In this document: positions 28,816 through 37,301 of the stretch, one piece after another
Layout of the letters: each line of letters starts with the position of its first letter
Numbering within the stretch: position 1 is the first letter of the stretch
Assembly (NCBI RefSeq): GCF_000021305.1
Contig: NC_011772.1
Location: forward strand, 3,882,001-3,946,000
Direction of reading: 5' to 3'
Source of the DNA: Bacillus cereus G9842
GTDB lineage: Bacteria; Bacillota; Bacilli; Bacillales; Bacillaceae_G
Length of the DNA: 64,000 bases
Made by a program: the position numbers and the translations under genes
Notes under the pieces: generated by a model
Seen by the model: only the letters and a program-made list of their open reading frames with translations
Told to the model about the DNA's origin: nothing
The model's database searches: none

Positions 28816-30428
28816 AGTTTTATAACATGATGTTTTCCGTCCCAAGAAAAAGGGTTTTCCATTACACGATCAACGAAATCCAAACCAAACTGATTTAAAT
28901 AATAACATACATTCCACACACGTTCTTGCGGCGCACCTAATGGACGAAGTGCGAATTGTATACGGCGAAATTTATTTAGCTGAACCTCATACTTTTTCTC
29001 AACATTTCTTTTCAACATTCTTTCCAGCAGTTCAATTTGTTCATTAATTTTCAATTCGTTTTTCCCTGCAAACGCACTTAACCCCGGCTCTATTTTCTTT
29101 ACAAATTGCTGTAAAGATGTATGAATATCGGCAATTTCTTTTTTCGCCTTTTCAAAATGATTATCAATCGGTTCCTCTATTTGATTAGACAACCAGTTTT
29201 CACGCAGTTTATCGACATCATTTAAAAACGGATCACTTTCTCTCAATTGCAGATCGAATAAATCTGTCGCTATACATCTCTCCACATAAGTAATTGTAAG
29301 ACGAGGAACGACAGGTGGCATTTGAAAACCGACAGTATGGAATACTTGTTGTAATTCACTCCAATAAGCTAATTCCCCTGGACCTCCAATAAATGCGAGC
29401 GTAGGAAATACATACTCTTGCATAAGAGGACGTGTTACAACATTATTACTAAAACGTGCCGGATTTCTCTCCATCTCTTCAATCAACTCTTCGTATGAAA
29501 ATGAATGCGCCCCATCCTTTCCAACAAACTTACCTTGATGCTCCTCAAGCAATACTCGTTCATTATCTATTTCCATAAATATATGCACTGCATGAGACTT
29601 CGTTTCAATAATCGGTTTGTATCCTAGTTCTTTAATTACTTCCTGCTGATTACGAAGGCCCTCTTGTACCTCTTTATACTTACTTATAATTCGCTTAAAA
29701 AATGGAATTTCTAACTTTCTTAATTCAGGATGATGTGAATCAACAAGGATTAAACCAGAATTAGCAAAGATTTTCGTAATAAGATGAGCAAAGAAATCTA
29801 CATACGTATTCGATTTTTCCAAAGCATCATCAACAAATTTTAATACATCCTTTGTAAAATTTGTTTCTGGATATGTTTTAAAAATCTCTTCAATCCAATT
29901 TCTACAATCTTCAACAGAAAGTTCAGACTCAGAAGCACTCGCCTTTTTCGGATTACGATCATAAAAAATAGTTTTTTTCATCTTTTTATTTTTCGCTAAA
30001 AAAGTATGGTTAATCTCATCCATATCATGGTCTTCACCCGCAATCCAGAAGACAGGGACAACTTTCACCCCTAAACTTTCTTCTTTTTCCTTTGCAAGCT
30101 TTAAAATTGAAATAACTTTATGAATTGTATAAAGCGGTCCAGTTAATAACCCCGCTTGTTGTCCAGCTATTACAACATATGTATTTTCATCTCCAAGCGC
30201 TTTTACATTTTGAAGTGTAGATTCTCCCGCTTGTAATTTTGTATTATATTCTAATAAATGCGCTACTACATCTTGGCGGAAAAACTCCCTTTCACGCAAA
30301 TCATGTAAACGCTGTTTAAAAGCATCTTCTGTTAACATATAATCAAAACATGACTGTATCTCTTTTTTACCGTTCATATAGTCCGCTACAACACCTTGTT
30401 GCGGAACAGAGATTTCTTTTATCTCCAT
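28812..30428 (-). CDS. bshC: Bacillithiol synthase (cysteine-adding enzyme)
   Basis: The protein has 538 residues from the ATG at 30428 (AAAGGAAG upstream); the frame extends 23 codons further without a ribosome site. It matches BshC/YllA: V-V-I-A-G-Q-Q-A-G-L-L-T-G-P-L-Y-T near residue 90, W-I-A-G-E-D-H-D and G-G-P-G-E-L-A-Y-W. It joins cysteine to GlcN-malate in the last step of bacillithiol synthesis, the main low-molecular-weight thiol of Bacillus. A coiled coil is near residues 440-500. Its place beside the dcw cluster is conserved. Confidence 0.94.
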   Translation of the reverse strand: MEIKEISVPQQGVVADYMNGKKEIQSCFDYMLTEDAFKQRLHDLREREFFRQDVVAHLLEYNTKLQAGESTLQNVKALGDENTYVVIAGQQAGLLTGPLYTIHKVISILKLAKEKEESLGVKVVPVFWIAGEDHDMDEINHTFLAKNKKMKKTIFYDRNPKKASASESELSVEDCRNWIEEIFKTYPETNFTKDVLKFVDDALEKSNTYVDFFAHLITKIFANSGLILVDSHHPELRKLEIPFFKRIISKYKEVQEGLRNQQEVIKELGYKPIIETKSHAVHIFMEIDNERVLLEEHQGKFVGKDGAHSFSYEELIEEMERNPARFSNNVVTRPLMQEYVFPTLAFIGGPGELAYWSELQQVFHTVGFQMPPVVPRLTITYVERCIATDLFDLQLRESDPFLNDVDKLRENWLSNQIEEPIDNHFEKAKKEIADIHTSLQQFVKKIEPGLSAFAGKNELKINEQIELLERMLKRNVEKKYEVQLNKFRRIQFALRPLGAPQERVWNVCYYLNQFGLDFVDRVMENPFSWDGKHHVIKL

Positions 30429-30507
30429 ATAATTCTTCCTTTCGTATCCAGTTCTCTCACCAATCCACATTGTAGTCAATGTTTCACGTAAAAGCAAAGA
30501 ATAACAC

Positions 30508-31392
30508 TTATACTCTTGTTTCTAACCCTTTTATTGCATCGAACAAAAATTGAAGTGTCGGAACTGGTCGTTGCTGTTTCTTAGCCTCTTCTAATACATA
30601 TCCAACAATCGCATTAATTTCCGTCTGTCTATTCGCTCTTACATCGGCTAGCATAGAGGATGTATTACGAGACGTTCCTTCACACACATTGCGTACCATT
30701 TGCCATACCATCTCTTTTTCTCCTCTAATAAGAAAGGCGACCTCCTGAAACACTTGCTCCATCATTTGATAAAAAAAACGATTCTTGGTTAATTCACCAT
30801 TCTTAACTCCCAATAACGCCGTCAACGGATTGATACATACATTTACCACTAATTTTTTATGCATAATCTCTTTCCAATCCGTTTCTATTTGAACTGGAAA
30901 ATAAGACACGGGAAAAGAATGGAATACACTTTCGAAATGTATAGATTGACCACAAACCACTCCAAATTTCGTTACCCCAACTCCAGTATGATGAACGATA
31001 TGCCCTCCCTCTTTTTTCGCACCATGTTCTACAATACCAACAGCTATATTTTCACACCCTATGTTCAGCATCTTTTGAAGATGTGACATTCCGTTTTGCA
31101 AAAAGATTAATGATGCTGCCCCTTCCACAAACGGTAGTATGTCATCTATATGATATTGCTTCACAGCAATAAATATATAATCTAAATTTTGCGCTACCAT
31201 ACTTTCTATCGGTAAAACAGATGGATATACTGTTTCACATGTTCTATCTCTAATACAAGTTACACCTGTTTCATTTAACTCTTCAGCCTGCTTAGCTGTT
31301 CTTGTAAACAACGTAACATTTTGATTACTTTTTTGTAAATAAAATGTATACAATAGACCAATAGCACCTGGTCCGACAATTCCAATTTTCAT
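30508..31392 (-). CDS. Ketopantoate reductase-like protein (PanE/ApbA family)
   Basis: The protein has 294 residues starting I-G-I-V-G-P-G-A-I-G, a Rossmann NADPH-binding loop. It has the C-terminal helical ApbA domain with K-L-V-V-N-V-C-I-N-P-L-T-A-L (the catalytic Lys and conserved Asn-Pro) and E-I-N-A-I-V-G near the end. The expected reaction is NADPH reduction of 2-dehydropantoate in coenzyme A synthesis. Cereus-group genomes often hold several paralogues, so pantothenate function is likely but not certain. No convincing Shine-Dalgarno precedes either the GTG (31398) or the ATG (31392). Confidence 0.8.
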   Translation of the reverse strand: MKIGIVGPGAIGLLYTFYLQKSNQNVTLFTRTAKQAEELNETGVTCIRDRTCETVYPSVLPIESMVAQNLDYIFIAVKQYHIDDILPFVEGAASLIFLQNGMSHLQKMLNIGCENIAVGIVEHGAKKEGGHIVHHTGVGVTKFGVVCGQSIHFESVFHSFPVSYFPVQIETDWKEIMHKKLVVNVCINPLTALLGVKNGELTKNRFFYQMMEQVFQEVAFLIRGEKEMVWQMVRNVCEGTSRNTSSMLADVRANRQTEINAIVGYVLEEAKKQQRPVPTLQFLFDAIKGLETRV

Positions 31393-31688
31393 TTTCACAC
31401 AAGGGATTCACATTAAGCGCCCTTGCCGCCCCCCTTTTTTTATATCTTTTTAAAGTACATGAGCACGCCCTATAATTTCGTTGTCCTCTGCCAAACAAAT
31501 ACACTCTCATTTTTCACTACGTATATACTGCCTATTAATACACTTATACTCTTAGTTTAGCAAATCCTCAAAAAAATAATAAAAGAAATATACTATCTTC
31601 TTCATAAAAATAAAAAAATGAGTTATACTATTATTGTAAATATTTTTACTTTTCTGCATTCAACGAGATAAGAAAAGGATGTGATGTA

Positions 31689-32162
31689 ATGGGATTCCCA
31701 AAAGTTGAGCGCTTGCTCATCAATTATAAAACGTTAGATGAATTTAAAAAATTTAAAGGGTGCGGAGCCCAAGAACTATCTATGCTGGAAGAATTGCAAG
31801 CAAACATTATTGAAAACGACAGTGAATCTCCATTTTACGGTATTTATTATGGCGGATCACTAATTGCACGTATGAGTCTATATATGAAAAGAAACGGCGG
31901 AGAACCATTCGAAATTACAGGTCCTTACCTAGAACTTTATAAACTTGAAGTATTACCAACTTTTCAAAAACAAGGATTCGGGCAAATGCTTGTAAATCAT
32001 GCGAAACAAATGCAATTTCCTATTAAAACGATAGCGCGTATTCATTCATCTGGTTTTTGGGATAAATTAAGTTTCAACCCCGTATCAGTAACTGATGGAG
32101 ATTTTTATATTTGGCATCCAGAAACAAATTTGAATGCGGTTACAAACGAAGAATCGGCTTAA
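31689..32162 (+). CDS. ylbP: GNAT-family N-acetyltransferase YlbP
   Basis: The protein has 157 residues with a GNAT core. The acetyl-CoA loop is V-L-P-T-F-Q-K-Q-G-F-G-Q-M-L near residue 95, preceded by a strand Y-L-E-L-Y-K-L-E-V. It is divergent from the panE-like gene and convergent with the RsfA-type gene, exactly as B. subtilis ylbP. Substrate unknown. Confidence 0.85.
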   Translation: MGFPKVERLLINYKTLDEFKKFKGCGAQELSMLEELQANIIENDSESPFYGIYYGGSLIARMSLYMKRNGGEPFEITGPYLELYKLEVLPTFQKQGFGQMLVNHAKQMQFPIKTIARIHSSGFWDKLSFNPVSVTDGDFYIWHPETNLNAVTNEESA

Positions 32163-32171
32163 TAAATAAAT

Positions 32172-32204
32172 AAAAAAAACAGCTGTATAACAGCTGTTTT
32201 TTAT
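32172..32204. terminator. Bidirectional terminator, ylbP / RsfA-type gene
   Basis: A palindromic stem with AAAACAGCTG and CAGCTGTTTT arms, loop TATA, carries A- and T-runs on both sides. It lies between convergent genes. Confidence 0.9.
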
Positions 32205-32707
32205 TTCTTAAGCTTCTCTAACTTTTCATTCGAGCGAGCGTTGTTTCTTTCCACTACCATTACACTTCTTTTTTGATCGATATAATCAAGTAATGTTCTA
32301 TACTCTTCCTCATATACTGATAATCGCTCCAGAAGACGCTCTCTTTCTGTTTGTAATGATTCAACTTGTTGTTGCAACACCGTTAAAGAGTTTTCATCTT
32401 TATAATTTTGCAAGAAGTCAATAACATCATTCAACGTAATTGACGTAGGTTCTAACACCTTCGTCTCTTTCACTTCATAATTTTCTACTTTACGAAGTTG
32501 CTTTGCTTCCTCAATACGTTCTTTATATTGCTTTCTTACGTAAGAATTCCATCTAAATCCACATGCTGCTGGTGTACGTGATAAATTTTTTCCCACTTCC
32601 TTAAAGGCAGAAAGTTGTGTTCCACCTTCTCGAATATGCCGGAGTACTACTTCTGCCAGAAGCAAATCTTCATCATCAGTCCAAGCATCTTGTCTTGTTG
32701 TCGCCAT
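32201..32707 (-). CDS. RsfA-family sporulation transcription factor (YlbO type)
   Basis: The protein has 168 residues from the ATG at 32707 (AGGGAGG 9 nt upstream). It has an N-terminal Myb/SANT-like domain ([12 protein letters not shown]...G-F-R-W-N-S-Y-V-R) and a C-terminal coiled coil with Leu/Glu heptads (about 95-150). B. subtilis YlbO (GerR) at this position regulates sigma-E-dependent genes in the mother cell, and RsfA regulates sigma-F genes. Which regulon applies here is inference from position. Confidence 0.82.
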   Translation of the reverse strand: MATTRQDAWTDDEDLLLAEVVLRHIREGGTQLSAFKEVGKNLSRTPAACGFRWNSYVRKQYKERIEEAKQLRKVENYEVKETKVLEPTSITLNDVIDFLQNYKDENSLTVLQQQVESLQTERERLLERLSVYEEEYRTLLDYIDQKRSVMVVERNNARSNEKLEKLKK

Positions 32708-32794
32708 CTCTCTAGTCCTCCCTATGCATTTTTTATTAAGCATATGCAGTTACTAGAAAAGATAGAATACAACAACTAAAGATTAAGACAAAAA

Positions 32795-32830
32795 AAAATA
32801 AACGCAGAAGATATCTTCTGCGTTTATTTT
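32795..32830 (-). terminator. Terminator downstream of rpmF
   Basis: This is a near-perfect palindrome centred at 32812/32813 (AAACGCAGAAG arm) with A- and T-runs on each side. It lies just after the rpmF stop. Confidence 0.88.
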
Positions 32831-32837
32831 CCCGCAA

Positions 32838-33011
32838 TTACTTGCTGATTACTTCTTTACCTTTGTAAGTACCGCATGCTTTACATACACGGTGAGCTAA
32901 TTTCGCTTCACCACAGCTTGGGCACTCTACCATACCAGGTACTGATAATTTGAAATGCGTACGACGCTTTCTTTTTACTGTTTTAGAAGTTCTTCTAAAA
33001 GGTACAGCCAT
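32838..33011 (-). CDS. rpmF: 50S ribosomal protein L32
   Basis: The 57-residue protein begins [10 protein letters not shown] and carries a zinc-ribbon (C-P-S-C near 30, C-K-A-C near 43). It is thus the zinc-binding C+ form. AAGGAGGTG, a perfect ribosome site, fixes the ATG at 33011; the frame is open 35 codons upstream, overlapping yceD. It is cotranscribed with yceD, a conserved pairing. Confidence 0.97.
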
Positions 33012-33072
33012 TCTTCCCACCTCCTTAAAAGAAATAGTTATTTTCATATGAAGGCCTGAACCAGTCTTCCGA

Positions 33073-33573
33073 TTATTTGTCAAAAAACTTTGCAAGTCCT
33101 GCCAATCTTGGATCAACAGTCTTTTCTTTGTCTTCTTCCGAAATCACTTGCCAGTCTTGACCTTGCGTCGGTGCTCCACCAGAAACATCATCACTGAAAA
33201 TTTGCATTGGAATCTCCAAAAGTATATTTTCCTTGATTACGGGCAGTAAGTCAAGTACTTCTCCTTCTAAAGAATGAATTTCAGCTTCAGTTTCAAATTC
33301 TTCTTGTGAAGTTTGGAACACCTCAGTTGTTTTAATGTCAAATGGTAATGTCACATCTACTAAAGAGCGAGAACATGGTAAAACCATGCTTCCAGTTATA
33401 TGTAGATGAAACGTAAACTTACCGGAGCCAAAATCAACTCTTCCCATTACATGCACAGGATTAATTTCACGAATATCTTTCTCGACCTCTTTTAGCTCAC
33501 TTACATCTACCATCTCATCCAATGTCAATCCTTTATTTCTCAATTTATTCAATTGATGGATGGACCATTTCAT
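33073..33573 (-). CDS. ylbN: YceD/DUF177-family protein (YlbN)
   Basis: The 166-residue protein is of the DUF177 family (C-S-R-S-L motif near residue 85; N-terminal K-W-S-I-H-Q-L). The family is always found upstream of rpmF. In plants and bacteria it has been tied to 23S rRNA accumulation. Here it precedes rpmF by about 60 bp and is divergent from tmcAL. Role in ribosome assembly is inferred from family and context. Confidence 0.88.
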
Positions 33574-33726
33574 ATCATATCACCTCAAGGCAACAAACAA
33601 AATTATAGCTAGCCATTTTATATTTGTCAATGTTTTTTCTTTACACTATAATGAAGTCATCATAGTAAATAATATATAGAGTATCACGTTTTTCAAAAAG
33701 ATGCTACATCGAAAGGAGAGATTACC

Positions 33727-34968
33727 ATAAAAGCTGGTGGTATTGTTGTTGAATATAACCCTTTTCATAACGGTCATCTTTATCATGTGCAACAGACAAA
33801 AAAGTTAACACAATCCGATATAATAATTGCCGTTATGAGTGGTCCTTTTTTACAGCGTGGTGAGCCCGCACTCATTTCCAAATGGTATCGCACTAAAATG
33901 GCCTTAGCAAACGGCGTAGACCTTGTTGTAGAGCTTCCATACGTCTTTGCAACACAAAAGGCTGAAACCTTCGCAAATGGTGCTATTTCCATTTTAAATG
34001 CCCTACGTGTTTCTGAAATTTGTTTCGGTAGTGAGGATGGACAAATCAAAAACTTTTATAATACCATCTCCGTACAAAAAAACGAAGAAGAGACTTTTAA
34101 CTGCCTTGTAAAACAATTCATGGACGCTGGTAATAGTTATGCAAAAGCAACATCAGATGCTTTCTCACACATTTTAACATCCGAAAACAACATTGATATG
34201 TCACAACCAAATAATATTTTAGGCTTCCAATATATGAAAGCAATTCTGTCACAGAATAGTTCTATACAAGCTCAAACTATACAAAGATTTGCCTCTCATT
34301 ATCATGATGAAACATTTAATGACCAATATATTGCAAGCGCGACAAGCATCCGAAAACAACTCTTTAGCGAAGAAGGATCATTTACAACAATTGAACCTTT
34401 TCTCCCACAGGCAACCACTTCGCTTTTAGCAAATTACAAACAAAACTACGGGATATTACATAATTGGGAACAATACTTTTCATTTTTTAAATATAAACTC
34501 ATGACGATGTCTCCAGGGGACTTACGACATATATATGAAATAGAAGAAGGTTTAGAGCATCGTATTTTATCAAAAATACAAAACAGTTCCTCCTTCTATT
34601 CATTCATGGAAGCATTAAAAACAAAACGTTATACATGGACTAGATTACAAAGAGCTTGTACACACATTTTAACAAACACAACAAAAGAGGAAATACGTAG
34701 CGCAAATATAGAACAACACGCACCATATATCCGCCTGTTAGGCATGTCACAAAAAGGACAAACTTATCTTTCAAAAAACAAGAAAAAAATCGAACTTCCA
34801 ATCCTTACTCATACAAAAACATTTGACCATGCCGCTTTAGATATAGAGAAAAAAGCAAACTCTGTATATTTCTCCATCATGCACGAACCGTTACGCACGC
34901 AACTATTAAAACAGGATATAACACACCATCCTATTCGCTATGATGAAACAACTACAAAATTCCTATAA
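33727..34968 (+). CDS. tmcAL: tRNA(Met) cytidine acetate ligase, probable AUA start
   Basis: This is the YlbM/TmcAL family, which uses acetate and ATP to make N4-acetylcytidine at the wobble position of elongator tRNA-Met. The first in-frame conventional start is a GTG at 33787, but that would remove the nucleotidyltransferase motif. The frame continues upstream with [22 protein letters not shown] (33712-33718) lies 8 nt before an ATA at 33727, giving 413 residues with H-N-G-H at 14-17. No in-frame ATG, GTG or TTG exists upstream. Motifs [11 protein letters not shown] and S-A-T-S-I-R-K are present. Confidence 0.85.
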   Translation: MKAGGIVVEYNPFHNGHLYHVQQTKKLTQSDIIIAVMSGPFLQRGEPALISKWYRTKMALANGVDLVVELPYVFATQKAETFANGAISILNALRVSEICFGSEDGQIKNFYNTISVQKNEEETFNCLVKQFMDAGNSYAKATSDAFSHILTSENNIDMSQPNNILGFQYMKAILSQNSSIQAQTIQRFASHYHDETFNDQYIASATSIRKQLFSEEGSFTTIEPFLPQATTSLLANYKQNYGILHNWEQYFSFFKYKLMTMSPGDLRHIYEIEEGLEHRILSKIQNSSSFYSFMEALKTKRYTWTRLQRACTHILTNTTKEEIRSANIEQHAPYIRLLGMSQKGQTYLSKNKKKIELPILTHTKTFDHAALDIEKKANSVYFSIMHEPLRTQLLKQDITHHPIRYDETTTKFL

Positions 34969-34980
34969 AAAAACCTCTCT

Positions 34981-34984
34981 ATTT
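34981..34984. repeat. Left target-site duplication ATTT
   Basis: ATTT directly precedes the IS left end and is repeated at 36265-36268. Confidence 0.75.
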
Positions 34985-35021
34985 GAAGTGAACCCCGAAA
35001 ACGGGACACCAATCAAAACAC

Positions 35022-35906
35022 CTAAACCACTTGTTCCCTAAATTCTTTAGGGGATAGGTGGTTTAATTTTTCTTGAATTCGCACACAATTGTAGTAATGA
35101 ATGTATTCTAGCACAATCTTTCGCACAGTTGTGTTGGATACTTTTGTTATCTTTTGTGAATAGAAAGCTTCACTTTTTAAATGACCAAAGAAGCTTTCCA
35201 TGACGGCATTATCATGGCAATTTCCTCTCCGGGACATGCTGGTGATCATGCCGTTTTCTTTGGCATACGCTTGAAATTCTTTTGCTGTATAAATACTTCC
35301 TTGATCCGAGTGAAGAAGGACATCTTTTACTTTTCGCCCTCTCATTGCTTGTTTCAATGTTTTCATCGCTAATGTCAGTGTTTGTGATTCGCTGATGACA
35401 CAACTAATAATTTCACGATTAAAGGCATCCATGATCGTTGATACATACAAGGTACGCTCTCCAAATAAGAGATACGTCACATCCGTAAACCACTTTTCAT
35501 TTGGTTTGGATGCATCGAATTGGCGCTCCAATCGATGAGGAGCTACCATTGGTTCCGCACCATTGATATATTTCTTTTTCTTTCGACGCACTTTGGAAAG
35601 AATATGATTTTGTCTCATGATTCGTAATACTTTTTTATGATTGACACACAGTCCCATTTTTCGAAGAGTAGCGGTCACTCTTCGATATCCATACCGGAAT
35701 TTATGCCTAAGACAGACGTCCTTTACTTTTTCTTCTATATCATCTTTCAGATCTTCCGTTCGTTGTAACCAACGATAAAATGTAGAACGGGGTAATTCTA
35801 ATACGTTACACAAGTCTTTTACCGTTATTTTTGTTTGTACATTTCTCCATAAAGTAACTACAGTTTCTGGTTTCAGCCCCTTTCGATTTCCAGATACTTT
35901 CCCCAT
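35022..35906 (-). CDS. IS3-family transposase OrfB (DDE integrase domain)
   Basis: The protein has 294 residues: an HTH_21-like region (residues 60-115, R-Y-G-Y-R-R-V-T) and an rve integrase core. Catalytic residues are D in F-T-D-V-T-Y, D in H-S-D-Q-G and E in M-E-S-F-F-G, with 35 residues between the last two (DD35E). Its ATG overlaps OrfA by 34 nt in the -1 frame. It is most likely made mainly as an OrfAB fusion of about 385 residues. Confidence 0.93.
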   Translation of the reverse strand: MGKVSGNRKGLKPETVVTLWRNVQTKITVKDLCNVLELPRSTFYRWLQRTEDLKDDIEEKVKDVCLRHKFRYGYRRVTATLRKMGLCVNHKKVLRIMRQNHILSKVRRKKKKYINGAEPMVAPHRLERQFDASKPNEKWFTDVTYLLFGERTLYVSTIMDAFNREIISCVISESQTLTLAMKTLKQAMRGRKVKDVLLHSDQGSIYTAKEFQAYAKENGMITSMSRRGNCHDNAVMESFFGHLKSEAFYSQKITKVSNTTVRKIVLEYIHYYNCVRIQEKLNHLSPKEFREQVV

Positions 35907-36178
35907 ACAAGTAATTTTGTTTTTAGATGTTTATTTTCTAAACGTAGCTGTTCTAATTCACTGAGCTCTTTTGGTCCTTTTCCATAAGAATATTGTTTTC
36001 CTACAGGTTGTTGAAAACGGTACGTTTGATCGGTACGATACCACTTCATCCACGTCTTAATTTGGGAAACATTTTTAATTCCAAGCTTCTCCATAATTGT
36101 CCGATTGGAATATCCATCCTTTTTCATTTCAATCACTTTCCACTTTACTTCTTCTGGGTAATGAACTCTTGTCTTCAA
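35873..36178 (-). CDS. IS3-family transposase OrfA
   Basis: The protein has 101 residues starting at a TTG (36178) with GGAGGTG 8 nt upstream. The N-terminal helix-turn-helix (E-V-K-W-K-V-I-E-M-K...I-M-E-K-L-G-I-K-N) binds IS ends, and a C-terminal leucine-zipper segment (L-S-E-L-E-Q-L-R-L-E-N-K-H-L-K) mediates multimerisation. Translation shifts to OrfB near its end. Confidence 0.9.
   Translation of the reverse strand: MKTRVHYPEEVKWKVIEMKKDGYSNRTIMEKLGIKNVSQIKTWMKWYRTDQTYRFQQPVGKQYSYGKGPKELSELEQLRLENKHLKTKLLVWGKYLEIERG
35897..35903 (-). other. Programmed -1 ribosomal frameshift heptamer G_GGA_AAG
   Basis: In the OrfA frame the minus strand reads TGG GGA AAG. G-GGA-AAG is an X-XXY-YYZ slippery heptamer, and a -1 slip enters exactly the OrfB codons GGG AAA. 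Confidence 0.65.
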
Positions 36179-36181
36179 ACG

Positions 36182-36236
36182 AAAAACACCTCCAATGAAT
36201 TTGCATACTTAGTATGCGAATTCAGGAGGTGTTTTT
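36182..36236 (-). promoter_or_regulatory. IS hairpin sequestering the OrfA Shine-Dalgarno
   Basis: The outer stem (36182-36193 with 36225-36236) pairs the GGAGGTG ribosome site with CACCTCC. An inner stem (36197-36209 with 36211-36223) stacks on it. Transcripts entering from outside the IS would fold and block OrfA translation. On the plus strand the same stem ends in T7 and could terminate. Confidence 0.7.
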
Positions 36237-36257
36237 TTCATGTACCACTATTCGGGT

Positions 36258-37301
36258 TCACTTCATTTTCAGAGAGGTTTTTTCCTTATCCATCTTTTCT
36301 AAATATGTTAACGCATCATCCAGCGTATCCACTGGTATAATTTTCATTTTTGTTTTAATATCCTTTGCAGTCTCAAGTGCATCTTTATAGTTCGATTTCT
36401 CCGCACCTTTTTCATTTGGCGCAAAGAACACTTCAGCCCCGGCATCGCTAGCAGCCACCACTTTTTGATTTATACCACCAATTGGGCCCACTTCTCCTTT
36501 TTCATTAATTGTACCTGTTCCAGCTATCTCATGTCCTTTTGTTAAGTCTTCTTCCACAAGTTGATTATATATTTCTAATGTAAACATTAAACCTGCGGAT
36601 GGTCCACCAATTTCATGAGAATTAATTTTCACTTTCGGATCGACCACTAATTCTCTTTCCGTAACGATAGAAACACCTATACCGACACGTCCATTTCCAT
36701 TAGGAATCGTCTTTACATTTAAATTTTCTTTCAATTGTTTTCCATTTCTCATGTACTCAATACTTACAGCATCGCTTTCTTTTTTCCCAGTCATATATTC
36801 AATAAATTGCTCCGTCTTTTCAAATGTTTTTCCGTCAACAGCTATAATAACATCACCAAGCTTAAGCTTTCCTTCTGACGGCATTCCTTTTGCCACACCA
36901 GCAACTAATACACCTTTATTTTCAAAAGAAACAGAGCGATTTGCACGTTTATATGCATTATAAATTGCGGCATTTTGTGAATCTTTCATCGCATAATTTT
37001 GGCGAAATTGATATTCTTCATCACTCTCACCTTTTTGCAATATTTCTTCCGCTTTCGAAATATGTGTATATTTATTAAACTGTGCCGCTATTAAATTCAC
37101 CACATTTGCTGGCCCCATTGAAACCGTAACAAGCATAAAATCACCAGATTCTTTCGTTCCACCCTCAACTTGAACGTAAGGCTCTAATTTGGCAGCCATT
37201 CCTGGTTTTGTTACATAATACGGTAAACGTACGTAAACAAGTAACATCGCCAATATAACCCCTATTAAGATTGCATATATAAACCGAAAACGCTTAAACA
37301 T
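36258..37301 (-). CDS. ylbL: SepM/YlbL-type membrane-anchored PDZ-Lon protease, C-terminus altered by IS
   Basis: The protein has 347 residues from the ATG at 37301 (AAGGAG 7 nt upstream). It has one N-terminal membrane anchor (about 7-25), a PDZ domain (about 110-190, G-D-V-I-I-A-V-D-G-K) and a C-terminal Lon-type serine-lysine protease domain. The catalytic Ser is in G-G-P-S-A-G-L-M-F and the Lys in N-Q-K-V-V-A-A. The stop codon (36258-36260) lies inside the IS terminal repeat; without the IS the frame would run about 14 codons further into tmcAL antisense. The catalytic domain is untouched. Its start overlaps the ylbK end. Confidence 0.88.
   Translation of the reverse strand: MFKRFRFIYAILIGVILAMLLVYVRLPYYVTKPGMAAKLEPYVQVEGGTKESGDFMLVTVSMGPANVVNLIAAQFNKYTHISKAEEILQKGESDEEYQFRQNYAMKDSQNAAIYNAYKRANRSVSFENKGVLVAGVAKGMPSEGKLKLGDVIIAVDGKTFEKTEQFIEYMTGKKESDAVSIEYMRNGKQLKENLNVKTIPNGNGRVGIGVSIVTERELVVDPKVKINSHEIGGPSAGLMFTLEIYNQLVEEDLTKGHEIAGTGTINEKGEVGPIGGINQKVVAASDAGAEVFFAPNEKGAEKSNYKDALETAKDIKTKMKIIPVDTLDDALTYLEKMDKEKTSLKMK
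36265..36268. repeat. Right target-site duplication ATTT
   Basis: This is the second copy of the ATTT flanking the IS. Confidence 0.75.

Larger units (their letters stand above)
34985..36264 (-). mobile_element. Intact IS3-family insertion sequence
   Basis: The element is 1,280 bp, bounded by imperfect terminal inverted repeats (both ends start GAAGTGAACCC and stay similar for about 25 bp) and a 4-bp target duplication ATTT. It encodes OrfA and OrfB, joined by a likely -1 frameshift, both without internal stops, so it may still be active. It also carries a hairpin covering the OrfA ribosome site. I do not assign a named IS. Confidence 0.92.
34967..36280. terminator. Bidirectional terminator split by the IS insertion
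   Basis: The left arm AACCTCTCT (34972-34980) and right arm AGAGAGGTT (36271-36279) are perfect complements with A- and T-runs outside. Removing the IS and one ATTT copy rebuilds a 9-bp stem with loop ATTTTC between the convergent tmcAL and ylbL genes. Confidence 0.8.

Noticed and set aside
31325..31510. Minus-strand ORF of 61 codons upstream of the panE-like gene
   Set aside because: It overlaps the panE start in another frame, has a Cys/Arg-rich random composition and no ribosome site.
34984..36265. IS borders one base further out on each side, giving T...A ends
   Set aside because: That choice gives non-matching flanks (ATT and TTT). Borders at 34985 and 36264 give a perfect 4-bp ATTT duplication and a cleanly rebuilt terminator.
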